Source: Bacteroidales bacterium | Lineage (GTDB): Bacteria; Bacteroidota; Bacteroidia; Bacteroidales; UBA932 | Assembly (NCBI GenBank): GCA_021443605.1 | Contig: JABUTQ010000348.1 | Location: forward strand, 1 to 7,609 | Direction: 5' to 3' | DNA length: 7,609 nucleotides | Shown: positions 1 through 6,087 of the stretch, piece by piece | Position numbering within the stretch: the stretch's first letter is position 1 | Layout of the letters: each line of letters starts with the position of its first letter | Made by a program: the position numbers and the translations under genes | Notes under the pieces: generated by a model | The model's input: only the letters and a program-made list of their open reading frames with translations | Databases searched by the model: none | Told to the model about the DNA's origin: nothing

Positions 1-52
1 TTCGCAAGTACGCATAAATCGTTGAATATTAATAAATTTTAATACTTGCGAA
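1..52. repeat. 10-bp perfect inverted repeat in the purD leader
   Basis: TTCGCAAGTA at 1-10 is matched exactly by its reverse complement TACTTGCGAA at 43-52, around a 32-nt AT-rich spacer. The arm centres are 42 bp apart, about four helical turns, so a dimeric regulator binding both half-sites is possible. A long-looped hairpin in the purD leader RNA is the alternative. The left arm starts at the first base of the window, so the repeat may extend further left. No T-tract follows the right arm, which argues against a terminator. A poor -7-like match (AATACTTG, 41-48) overlaps the right arm. The repeat itself is seen directly; any function is inference. Confidence 0.5.
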
Positions 53-68
53 ACTTGAGAGTAAGGTT

Positions 69-1313
69 ATGAACAAAGTGCTTGTTGTGGGCGGAGGCGG
101 AAGGTGCCACGCCATAGTTGAGACAATGTGCAAATCTGCATTCGTTTCACAAGTCTATTGCGCGCCGGGGAATGCCGGAATAGCTGAAATCGCAACTTGT
201 GTCCCCATAAAGGACACCGACATCGATGCCCTTTTGGAGTTTGCCGAGAAGAAGGATATAGACTTGACGATTGTCGGTCCCGAGGCGGCTCTTGCGGCAG
301 GTATCGTGGATGCTTTCCAAGCTGCGGGACGCAAGATTTTCGGCCCCACGAAGGCGGCGACAATTATCGAAAGCAGCAAGGACTTTGCAAAAGAGCTGAT
401 GGACAAATATAATGTCCCCACAGCCGGATATCAGACTTTTGACAGCTATGAAAAAGCGGTGGAATATGTCCGCGGAGGCTCTTTCCCCACAGTTTTGAAA
501 TACGATGGTCTGGCTGCGGGCAAGGGAGTTGTTATAGCGGAAAATCTTGCGGAAGCTGAATCTGCCTTGAAGGATATGCTTTTGGACGACAAATTCGGTC
601 ACGGAAAGGTGGTGATAGAGGAATTTCTGGAAGGGCCTGAGTTTTCGCTGATGTGCTTTGTGAATGGGGATAAGGTTTATCCTATGCCTGTTGCGCAAGA
701 CCACAAGCGTGCCTTTGACGGAGACAAGGGACCAAACACCGGAGGAATGGGGGCTTATACCCCGCTGCCATTTATCTCCAAGGACGATATCGATTATGCG
801 ATGGAGAAGATTATGAAGCCTGTAGCTGCCGCAATGGTTGCCGAAGGGCGCCCGTTCTGTGGCGTGCTTTATGGTGGATTGATGAAGACTCCCTCCGGCA
901 TAAAGGTGATAGAGTTCAACGCCCGCTTTGGCGATCCCGAGACGGAGGTTGTGCTCCCTCGTCTGCAATGCGATTTCTATTGCCTTATAACCGACATATT
1001 GGATGGCTTCACCCCTGTGATTGAGTGGGAGGATTGTGCTACACTTGGTGTCGTTCTTGCCTCTAAGGGATACCCCGGAAGTTATGAAAAGGGATATGCC
1101 ATCGAGGGCTTTACAAAAGTGGAAACTCCTCTGTATCATATGGGTACAGCGGTCAGCAAGGGAGACCTCGTCACTTCCGGCGGCCGTGTGATGATGGTCG
1201 TGGCAAAAGGGGAAGACCTTGCCGAAGCTCGCGACAAGGTTTACAAAGAGATCAAGAAATTGAAGTGCAAGAACTTATTCTACCGCAAGGATATCGGCCA
1301 TTGGGCTTTCTGA
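69..1313 (+). CDS. purD: Phosphoribosylamine--glycine ligase (GAR synthetase)
   Basis: Cytoplasmic ATP-grasp ligase of de novo purine synthesis. It joins glycine to 5-phosphoribosylamine with ATP to give glycinamide ribonucleotide. The 414 residues are close to the usual 420-430. The N-terminal domain opens with a Gly-rich loop (residues 8-14, GGGGRCH) and has the APGNAG segment (32-37) and VGPE (69-72). The ATP-grasp core shows KYDGLAAGKG (144-153), VIEEFLEGPEFS (182-193), DHKRAFDGDKGPNTGGMGAY (211-230) and the metal-binding signature IEFNARFGDPE (281-291). The C-terminus has the usual YRKDIG. One oddity is Cys13 where most PurD proteins have Glu (GREHA). Another is that the core wording resembles Firmicutes PurD more than the Bacteroides forms I remember. 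The ATG at 69 follows GAGAG at 57-61, and the N-terminus aligns with the family there. It converges on fabD with a 13-nt gap. Confidence 0.97.
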   Translation: MNKVLVVGGGGRCHAIVETMCKSAFVSQVYCAPGNAGIAEIATCVPIKDTDIDALLEFAEKKDIDLTIVGPEAALAAGIVDAFQAAGRKIFGPTKAATIIESSKDFAKELMDKYNVPTAGYQTFDSYEKAVEYVRGGSFPTVLKYDGLAAGKGVVIAENLAEAESALKDMLLDDKFGHGKVVIEEFLEGPEFSLMCFVNGDKVYPMPVAQDHKRAFDGDKGPNTGGMGAYTPLPFISKDDIDYAMEKIMKPVAAAMVAEGRPFCGVLYGGLMKTPSGIKVIEFNARFGDPETEVVLPRLQCDFYCLITDILDGFTPVIEWEDCATLGVVLASKGYPGSYEKGYAIEGFTKVETPLYHMGTAVSKGDLVTSGGRVMMVVAKGEDLAEARDKVYKEIKKLKCKNLFYRKDIGHWAF

Positions 1314-1326
1314 TGCGGTGATACAA

Positions 1327-2202
1327 CTACTGAACGCCTCCGATAATTGATTCGGGGGCGATTTTTTTCACCAATCCCTGCAGTACTTTCCCCGGCCCGA
1401 CTTCAGTGAATTCGGTTGCGCCGTCTGCCACCATATTTTTTATGGTTTGAGTCCATCTGACGGGAGAAGTCAGTTGAATGAGAAGGTTTTCCCTTATCTC
1501 TTCGGGAGATGTGTGCGGGAGGGCATCAACATTCTGATATACAGGACAAACAGGTGTGTTGAAATGAGTCTTCTCGATGGCTTCGGCAAGCTCTGCCCGG
1601 GCTGGCTCCATAAGCGGAGAGTGGAACGCACCGCCTACGGTAAGGGGGAGCGCCCGTTTTGCCCCAGCTGCTTTCATCGCTTCACACGCCTTTGCCACGG
1701 CCTCCGCTTCACCGGAAATTACCAGCTGTCCGTCGCAGTTGTAGTTTGCGGGGATTACGAGTCCATCGGTTTCAAGGCAAATCTTCTCTACTGTTTCGCT
1801 GTCAAGTGCGAGAACGGCAGCCATAGTTCCGGGGACTTTTTCGCAAGCTTTCTGCATTGCCAGTGCCCTAATATACACTAATTTGAGGCCATCTTCAAAA
1901 GAAAGTGCCCCTGCAGCTGTCAAGGCTGAAAATTCTCCGAGCGAGTGCCCGGCAACCATATCGGGTGCAAATCCCTCCATGCAGGTCGCAGCAACTACCG
2001 AGTGGATGAACACTGCCGGTTGGGTGACTTTCGTGGCCTTGAGGTCTTCCACAGTGCCGTTGAACATAATGTCGGTGATGCTGAACCCCAGTATGTCGTT
2101 GGCTTGGTCAAAAAGGGCCTTTGCTGTCAAGTTGTTGCCATAGAGCTCTTTGCCCATTCCGGAGAATTGAGATCCCTGTCCGGGAAATATATATGCTTTC
2201 AT
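1327..2202 (-). CDS. fabD: Malonyl-CoA:ACP transacylase
   Basis: Cytoplasmic enzyme of type II fatty acid synthesis that moves the malonyl group from CoA to acyl carrier protein, supplying the extender unit for FabH/FabF. The chosen start (ATG at 2202, reverse strand) gives 291 residues beginning MKAYIFPGQGSQF, which is the conserved family N-terminus. An in-frame ATG 45 nt upstream would add 15 residues unlike the family and would nearly abut the -7 box. Visible motifs are GQGSQ (oxyanion Gln9), GHSLGE with nucleophile Ser87, Arg112 (binds the malonyl carboxylate), GAFHS with catalytic His194, and QLTSPVRW (243-250). GHSLG plus FHS fits malonyl rather than methylmalonyl specificity. No other fab gene or acpP lies nearby, so it appears to be transcribed alone from the promoter at 2245-2252. 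Its 3' end contains the purD terminator on the other strand. Confidence 0.97.
   Translation of the reverse strand: MKAYIFPGQGSQFSGMGKELYGNNLTAKALFDQANDILGFSITDIMFNGTVEDLKATKVTQPAVFIHSVVAATCMEGFAPDMVAGHSLGEFSALTAAGALSFEDGLKLVYIRALAMQKACEKVPGTMAAVLALDSETVEKICLETDGLVIPANYNCDGQLVISGEAEAVAKACEAMKAAGAKRALPLTVGGAFHSPLMEPARAELAEAIEKTHFNTPVCPVYQNVDALPHTSPEEIRENLLIQLTSPVRWTQTIKNMVADGATEFTEVGPGKVLQGLVKKIAPESIIGGVQ
1335..1368 (+). terminator. Intrinsic terminator for purD, inside the fabD 3' end
   Basis: Bases 1335-1343 (CGCCTCCGA) pair with 1352-1360 (TCGGGGGCG) to form a 9-bp stem with one T-G wobble and an 8-nt loop. An A and seven Ts (1362-1368) follow directly. It begins 22 nt after the purD stop and is oriented to end purD transcription. 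It lies wholly within the last codons of fabD on the opposite strand, where the T-run reads as two Lys codons (AAA AAA). No comparable stem with a T-tract is seen for fabD transcription in the other direction. Confidence 0.85.
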
Positions 2203-2244
2203 ATTTGGTCGGTTTTGGTAATGGTTTATGTTTAGTTTCGGCGG

Positions 2245-2252
2245 CAAATGTA
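2245..2252 (-). promoter_or_regulatory. fabD promoter, -7 box
   Basis: Read on the reverse strand this is TACATTTG, a perfect match to the Bacteroidetes sigma -7 consensus TAnnTTTG. It lies 42 nt upstream of the fabD ATG, predicting a leader of roughly 35 nt. No TTTG sits at the usual 19-21 bp upstream. The nearest one (2267-2270) is only 14 bp away, so the -33 element is weak or absent. Confidence 0.6.
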
Positions 2253-2261
2253 CTGAAATAA

Positions 2262-2293
2262 TTTGTCAAATTATATGATATCGGTTATTTTTG
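2262..2293 (+). promoter_or_regulatory. tRNA-Arg promoter (-33 and -7 boxes)
   Basis: TTTG at 2262-2265 and TATTTTTG at 2286-2293 match both Bacteroidetes consensus elements with an ideal 20-bp spacer. The predicted start falls a few bases before the mature tRNA 5' end at 2305. This is the best promoter in the window and points away from the fabD promoter. Confidence 0.8.
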
Positions 2294-2304
2294 CATAGTT
2301 CTAT

Positions 2305-2376
2305 GCTCCCGTAGTTTAATGGATAGAATTGAGGATTCCGGTTCCTTAGGTTGGGGTTCGATTCCCCACGGGAGTA
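2305..2376 (+). tRNA. tRNA-Arg (anticodon CCG)
   Basis: A 72-nt cloverleaf folds cleanly by eye. The acceptor stem pairs GCTCCCG (2305-2311) with CGGGAGT (2369-2375). The D stem is GTTT/GAAT, with wobble pairs, around an AATGGATA loop. The anticodon stem GAGGA/TCCTT encloses loop TTCCGGT, placing CCG at 2338-2340, which reads the Arg codon CGG. The variable loop is 4 nt and the T arm is TGGGG-TTCGATT-CCCCA. The discriminator is A2376, usual for Arg. No CCA is encoded, so the CCA-adding enzyme must supply it. The first acceptor pair is G-T (G1-U72), a mild oddity. Confidence 0.95.
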
Positions 2377-2380
2377 CTGA

Positions 2381-2424
2381 TATAAAGCCTTAAATAGTTA
2401 ATTATTAAGGCTTTATATTTTTCT
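2381..2424 (+). terminator. Intrinsic terminator after tRNA-Arg
   Basis: A perfect 13-bp inverted repeat, TATAAAGCCTTAA (2381-2393) and TTAAGGCTTTATA (2405-2417), flanks an 11-nt loop and is followed by TTTTTCT. It starts four bases after the tRNA and ends 22 nt before the dcp start codon, so any read-through from the tRNA promoter would carry this hairpin in the dcp leader. Confidence 0.85.
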
Positions 2425-2446
2425 ATTTAAAAAGATTTCGTGCGAT

Positions 2447-4486
2447 ATGGAAAATCCTTTGTTTGTAAAATCTGAAAATCCGTTCGGTGCTCCCGCTTTT
2501 GACAAGATTTCTACCGAACATTATAAACCTGCATTTGAAAAGGGCGTTGCGGAAGGGATGGCAGAGATTGATGCCATAGTGGCAAATTCCGATGCACCCG
2601 ATTTTGAAAATACCATAGTCGCTTTGGAACGAGCGGGCAAGTTGCTTGATAATGCAAGCAGCATCTTCTTCAACTTGAATGAGGCTTGCACCAATGACCA
2701 GATGCAGGCATTGGCAGAGGAGTTAGCGCCGCTAATCACTCAATATAGTATGTATGTTATTCTCAATGAGCCTCTGTTTGAGAAGGTTAAAATGGTTTAC
2801 GAGAAAAGGGAAACTCTGAATCTTACGCCGGAGCAGGCACGATTGCTGAGTGAGACATATAAACTTTTTGCAGAAAACGGGGCTGCCCTGGCTCCCGAAA
2901 GGAGAGAGGAGTTTGCAAAAGTTAGGGAAGAACTCGCCATCCTTTCACTCCGTTTCAGCAAAAACGTACTCGCTGCCACAAATGCCTTTACCTTGAATCT
3001 CACAGATGAGGCCGACCTCGCTGGGCTTCCCGGATTTGTCCGTGATATGGCTGCTTCCGAGGCAAAAGAGCGCGGTGTACATGGGTGGGTGTTTACACTC
3101 GATTTCCCCAGCTTTTCTCCGTTTATGAAATATAGCGATAGACGTGATTTGCGGGAGAGGATTTGGAGAGCATACAGTAGCAGGTGTGTCGGTGGTGAAT
3201 TTGACAACTCGCAGACAATCAAGGATATCGTCTCTTTGAGAATAAAACTTGCCCGATTGATGGACTGTGAAGTATTCGCGCAATATTCTCTCAAGAGAGT
3301 GATGGCGAAGACTCCGGAAACCGTAACTGGGTTTCTTGCAGACCTTATGGCTAAATCACTCCCTTTTGCACGTCGGGATATCGGGGAGATTAAGGCATTT
3401 GCCGCCGAAAACGGTTTTACAGGTGAATTTCAGCCGTGGGATTTCTCATATTGGAGCGAGAAATATCAGAAAGCGAAGTATGATCTTGATTCAGAGTTGC
3501 TTAAGCCATACTTTGAATTGTCGGCGGTACGTAAGGCAGTGTTCGATCTTGCCGGCAGACTTTATGGGCTCTCTTTCGAAGAGCGTATGGATATTCCACC
3601 CTACCATCCGGATGTGATCGTTTATGAGGTGAAAGATGGTGAGCGTTTCATGGGGCTTCTCTATATGGATTTCTTCCCTCGGGCAAGCAAGAGGGGAGGA
3701 GCCTGGATGACCTCATTCAGAGAGGCATATTCTGAAAATGGGGCTCAGGTGCGTCCGTTTGTAAGCATTGTGACAAATTTCACGAAGCCCACGGAAAGCG
3801 ACCCTTCACTGCTCACATTCGGTGAGATTACTACTTTGCTTCACGAGTTCGGACATGGTCTTCACGGATTGCTGGCAGAAGGGAGCTACAAATCTCTCAC
3901 AGGCACCAACGTGGCCCGTGATTTTGTTGAACTTCCATCCCAGATTATGGAAAACTGGGCATACGAGCCGGAGTTTCTCCAATCGTTTGCAAGGCACTAT
4001 AAGACAGGCGAGGTCATACCCAGGGAGTATATTGACAGGATAATCGCTGCCAAAAACTTTCTTGCCGGCTATTCGAGTGTTCGTCAGTTGCAGTTTGGAA
4101 TAATAGATATGGCGTGGCATACACTTGAAACCGTTCCAGACGTTTCCGTTGAGGATTTTGAGGAGTCTGTCCTTGCTGACACTCTTGTGTTGCCGCATAT
4201 CTCAGGCACAACTTCTTCTTCGTCATTCAATCATATCTTTTCTGGCGGATACAGTGCGGGATATTATTCGTATAAATGGGCGGAAGTGCTTGAAGCTGAC
4301 GCATTTTCACTTTTTAAGGAGAAAGGCATATTCAGCCGCGAGGTGGCGGATTCATTCAGGAAGAATATCCTCTCCAAAGGGAATCTGGAAGATGCTGACG
4401 TGCTGTTCCGCAAATTCCGCGGCCGTGACCCCCGTCCCGAAGCCCTCCTTGAAAAGAGCGGAATGATTTCCACTGAAAGGAAGTGA
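2447..4486 (+). CDS. dcp: M3-family peptidyl-dipeptidase (Dcp-like)
   Basis: Zinc metallopeptidase of the M3A family (thimet oligopeptidase/oligopeptidase A/Dcp). Dcp removes dipeptides from the C-terminus of oligopeptides. At 679 residues it matches the usual Dcp length of about 680-700. The zinc site is HEFGH (466-470) with a third ligand Glu495 in DFVELPSQ. The conserved substrate-binding segment HIFSGGYSAGYYSYKWAEVL (596-615) supplies His596, Tyr602 and Tyr609, known in the family to stabilise the transition state. The C-terminal FRGRDPRPEALLEKSGM favours Dcp over oligopeptidase A. The N-terminus (MENPLFVKSENPFGAPAFDK) has no signal peptide, so it is predicted cytoplasmic, whereas some Bacteroidetes paralogues are exported. 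The start fits the family N-terminus but has no good Shine-Dalgarno. No convincing promoter of its own is seen in the 22 nt after the tRNA terminator. It converges with the C11 gene, with a 27-nt gap. Confidence 0.93.
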   Translation: MENPLFVKSENPFGAPAFDKISTEHYKPAFEKGVAEGMAEIDAIVANSDAPDFENTIVALERAGKLLDNASSIFFNLNEACTNDQMQALAEELAPLITQYSMYVILNEPLFEKVKMVYEKRETLNLTPEQARLLSETYKLFAENGAALAPERREEFAKVREELAILSLRFSKNVLAATNAFTLNLTDEADLAGLPGFVRDMAASEAKERGVHGWVFTLDFPSFSPFMKYSDRRDLRERIWRAYSSRCVGGEFDNSQTIKDIVSLRIKLARLMDCEVFAQYSLKRVMAKTPETVTGFLADLMAKSLPFARRDIGEIKAFAAENGFTGEFQPWDFSYWSEKYQKAKYDLDSELLKPYFELSAVRKAVFDLAGRLYGLSFEERMDIPPYHPDVIVYEVKDGERFMGLLYMDFFPRASKRGGAWMTSFREAYSENGAQVRPFVSIVTNFTKPTESDPSLLTFGEITTLLHEFGHGLHGLLAEGSYKSLTGTNVARDFVELPSQIMENWAYEPEFLQSFARHYKTGEVIPREYIDRIIAAKNFLAGYSSVRQLQFGIIDMAWHTLETVPDVSVEDFEESVLADTLVLPHISGTTSSSSFNHIFSGGYSAGYYSYKWAEVLEADAFSLFKEKGIFSREVADSFRKNILSKGNLEDADVLFRKFRGRDPRPEALLEKSGMISTERK

Positions 4487-4513
4487 GTGCATCTTTGATA
4501 GCATTGAAAATGT

Positions 4514-5698
4514 TTACAGAATCAGGCCGGTGGCCTTGTTCCAATCGAGGTTGCGATAATAGGCGTTGAGCTTTGGATACGAGCTTTTGGGGATATAGAT
4601 GCTCAGCCCCGAATATTTGTTAATGGGCATTCCGATAAAGTTGTCGGTTGCATATTTCACAGGAACGGCCTTGTCCAATGCGTCGTGAAGTTTGCTCAAA
4701 CTCTCGGAGTCTGCAAAGGCAGATATGTAATCTTCCATATCAAAAAAGAAATCCTTGTTGTACCTGTAATATTTCTGGATCATCCCTCTGTTTACACTCG
4801 CCATCGCTTCCCTGTTGTTGTCGAAAATTGATTTGCATAAGGTGGCAAGTCCCTCAAGGAGAGAACAATCCACAAGAGAGACAGTGGCAGATCTGTTTAC
4901 CCCCGTTTGGGTGTCGTACATATTGAAATAATCGAGACATATTCCTCCATATCCTTGGATATCAGGTTGTTTGAAGCATTTTTCGATTATTGTGTTATAA
5001 GGGAAACCGGACGAAAGTATCTCAGTGGGAGAGAAAATCATATATCTGCATTTGTTCCTGAATTGATATGCCACCTCTACGCAGCCCATCAGGCAGCAGT
5101 CGAAGATTACCAGATTGTAGTAATTGTCGGGGAGGGATGCCGCGAGTTCGATTATATCCATTTCGACGTTGTGGTCTGCCCCGAAAGATTGGTTTACGGC
5201 AATATGCTCAAATTCTTCGTATTCGCCCATATTTGTTTGTGAAACAGATATATAAGGCTCGGGTGAGGAATAATATCCGACAGGCAGCCATCCCGAGGCG
5301 TGGCTCCAAAGCACAAGATCGTGTTTCGCAGAAGGGAAATATTCCTCGGCAATTGACCTCACTCTGCGGAAAGACTCGATATCAGCCGAATTGAAGGTAT
5401 CTTCAAAGGTCTCCAACACTTCCCTCTGAACTCCTTCCTTGCGGTCGGAATAGTAATGGTAAAGTGTGGGTTCTCCATTGTAGGAATGGGTGAAAACCAA
5501 CAGTACCTCATCCCGGTTATTTTCGTCAGGCACATAGCCTTTTGCAATCAAGTCCACGGATTGCTGCATATATGACGAAAGCGAGTTGTTCGCGGCTATG
5601 TATATGAGCAAACTGCGACGGGTCTTCTCCGGCTCTATCTTCTCGCAAGAAGCGAAGACGAATAAAAGCAGAGCAAGGTATATGACACATTTTTTCAT
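4514..5698 (-). CDS. Clostripain-family (C11) cysteine peptidase, lipoprotein
   Basis: Predicted envelope-anchored cysteine endopeptidase of family C11 (clan CD), whose members usually cut after Arg or Lys. The 394-residue protein begins with a lipoprotein signal, MKKCVIYLALLLFVFASC, with Cys18 as the likely lipidated residue. The -3 residue is Phe rather than Leu, tolerable but not ideal. Acidic residues follow (EKIEPE). The core strand RRSLLIYIAANNSLS (27-41) is typical. The catalytic dyad is His133 in LVLWSHASGW and Cys202 in FDCCLMG, with Asp200 where family members line the S1 pocket. The motif is normally DACLM, so Cys201 forms an unusual Cys-Cys doublet. No Lys or Arg occurs between His133 and Cys202, where the relative PmC11 is self-cleaved. 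The gene is transcribed divergently from the ytxH operon. The ATG at 5698 sits in an A-rich context without a Shine-Dalgarno. Confidence 0.88.
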   Translation of the reverse strand: MKKCVIYLALLLFVFASCEKIEPEKTRRSLLIYIAANNSLSSYMQQSVDLIAKGYVPDENNRDEVLLVFTHSYNGEPTLYHYYSDRKEGVQREVLETFEDTFNSADIESFRRVRSIAEEYFPSAKHDLVLWSHASGWLPVGYYSSPEPYISVSQTNMGEYEEFEHIAVNQSFGADHNVEMDIIELAASLPDNYYNLVIFDCCLMGCVEVAYQFRNKCRYMIFSPTEILSSGFPYNTIIEKCFKQPDIQGYGGICLDYFNMYDTQTGVNRSATVSLVDCSLLEGLATLCKSIFDNNREAMASVNRGMIQKYYRYNKDFFFDMEDYISAFADSESLSKLHDALDKAVPVKYATDNFIGMPINKYSGLSIYIPKSSYPKLNAYYRNLDWNKATGLIL

Positions 5699-5714
5699 TC
5701 TAATCAGGATATTA

Positions 5715-5732
5715 CGCCACTTCTAAAGTGCG
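5715..5732 (-). other. Small hairpin in the C11 peptidase leader
   Basis: CGC-C-ACTT at 5715-5722 pairs with AAGTGCG at 5726-5732, giving a 7-bp stem with one bulged C and a 3-nt loop. It lies between the predicted start site and the ATG of the C11 gene and would sit near the 5' end of its mRNA. It could protect the message or bind a regulator, but a stem this short can occur by chance. Confidence 0.3.
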
Positions 5733-5733
5733 T

Positions 5734-5765
5734 TTTCATTTTTGCAAAGATAATTTATATATTTG
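5734..5765 (+). promoter_or_regulatory. ytxH operon promoter
   Basis: TATATTTG at 5758-5765 is a perfect Bacteroidetes -7 match. TTTC at 5734-5737, a 3-of-4 match to the -33 TTTG, lies 20 bp upstream. The predicted start leaves a leader of roughly 15 nt before the ATG at 5788. The promoter spans the -7 box of the divergent C11 gene, so the two polymerases would compete for the site. Confidence 0.65.
5745..5752 (-). promoter_or_regulatory. C11 peptidase promoter, -7 box
   Basis: Read on the reverse strand this is TATCTTTG, a perfect TAnnTTTG match 46 nt upstream of the C11 peptidase ATG. No TTTG occurs about 20 bp further upstream; that position reads TTAA. The -7 box is five bases from the oppositely oriented -7 box of the ytxH operon. 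Confidence 0.6.
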
Positions 5766-5787
5766 TAAATTGTTAAAAAGAATAATT

Positions 5788-6087
5788 ATGAGAGCAACTA
5801 CATTATTTTCATTTTTGGCAGGAGCAGCCGTGGGAATGGTTGCAACTGCCGCCTTCCTTTCATCATCAAATGGAGATGAAATCCGCGAAAAAATCAAGGA
5901 AGCACTGGATGACGGGTATGACAAGGCTCGCGAAAACTATGAAAAAATACGCACAAAAGTGAAAGACGTGGCAGATGAGGTTGAAGACAGGGTGAGAGAT
6001 GAAGCAGAGACCGTCAAAGAGAAAGTGAAAGAGGGTGCGGAGAGTGTCAGAAGCAAAGTGAAAGAAAACCATAAAGAAAATGCATAA
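5788..6087 (+). CDS. YtxH-like small membrane protein
   Basis: A 99-residue protein of the YtxH-like/gas-vesicle-GvpP-like kind. Residues 4-24 form one hydrophobic, Gly/Ala-rich segment (FLAGAAVGMVATAAF) acting as an inner-membrane anchor. Residues 30-97 form a long, highly charged helix with repeating Val-Lys/Glu steps (KVKDVADEVEDRVRDEAETV), like LEA or apolipoprotein amphipathic repeats. The family is tied mainly to general stress and envelope conditions; no enzymatic role is known. The start is placed at the ATG at 5788 because it opens directly into the membrane segment and lies just after the promoter. An in-frame ATG at 5728 would overlap the promoter. It is the first gene of the apparent operon, and its last 8 nt overlap the next gene (ATGCATAA). 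Confidence 0.82.
   Translation: MRATTLFSFLAGAAVGMVATAAFLSSSNGDEIREKIKEALDDGYDKARENYEKIRTKVKDVADEVEDRVRDEAETVKEKVKEGAESVRSKVKENHKENA

Noticed and set aside
1..52. Invertible promoter (inverton) flanked by inverted repeats
   Set aside because: The 32-bp spacer is much shorter than known Bacteroidetes invertible segments, and no recombinase gene or good promoter lies within it.
147..1139. 330-residue open frame antisense to purD
   Set aside because: It lies wholly opposite a clearly conserved purD, shows no recognisable domain, and its composition (Arg/His/Leu-rich) is typical of a shadow frame.
2305..2376. tRNA gene as an integration site (att) for a mobile element
   Set aside because: No integrase and no repeat of the tRNA 3' end occurs in the window. 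The downstream gene is an ordinary dcp with its own tRNA terminator in between.
4524..4536. AGGCC-GGT-GGCCT hairpin as the dcp terminator
   Set aside because: The stem is only 5 bp and the following bases (TGTTCC) are not a T-tract. It lies inside the C11 coding end and looks like chance.
5728..5787. Upstream ATG at 5728 as the ytxH start
   Set aside because: The extra 20 residues would be encoded across the -33/-7 promoter region, and the family N-terminus fits the ATG at 5788.
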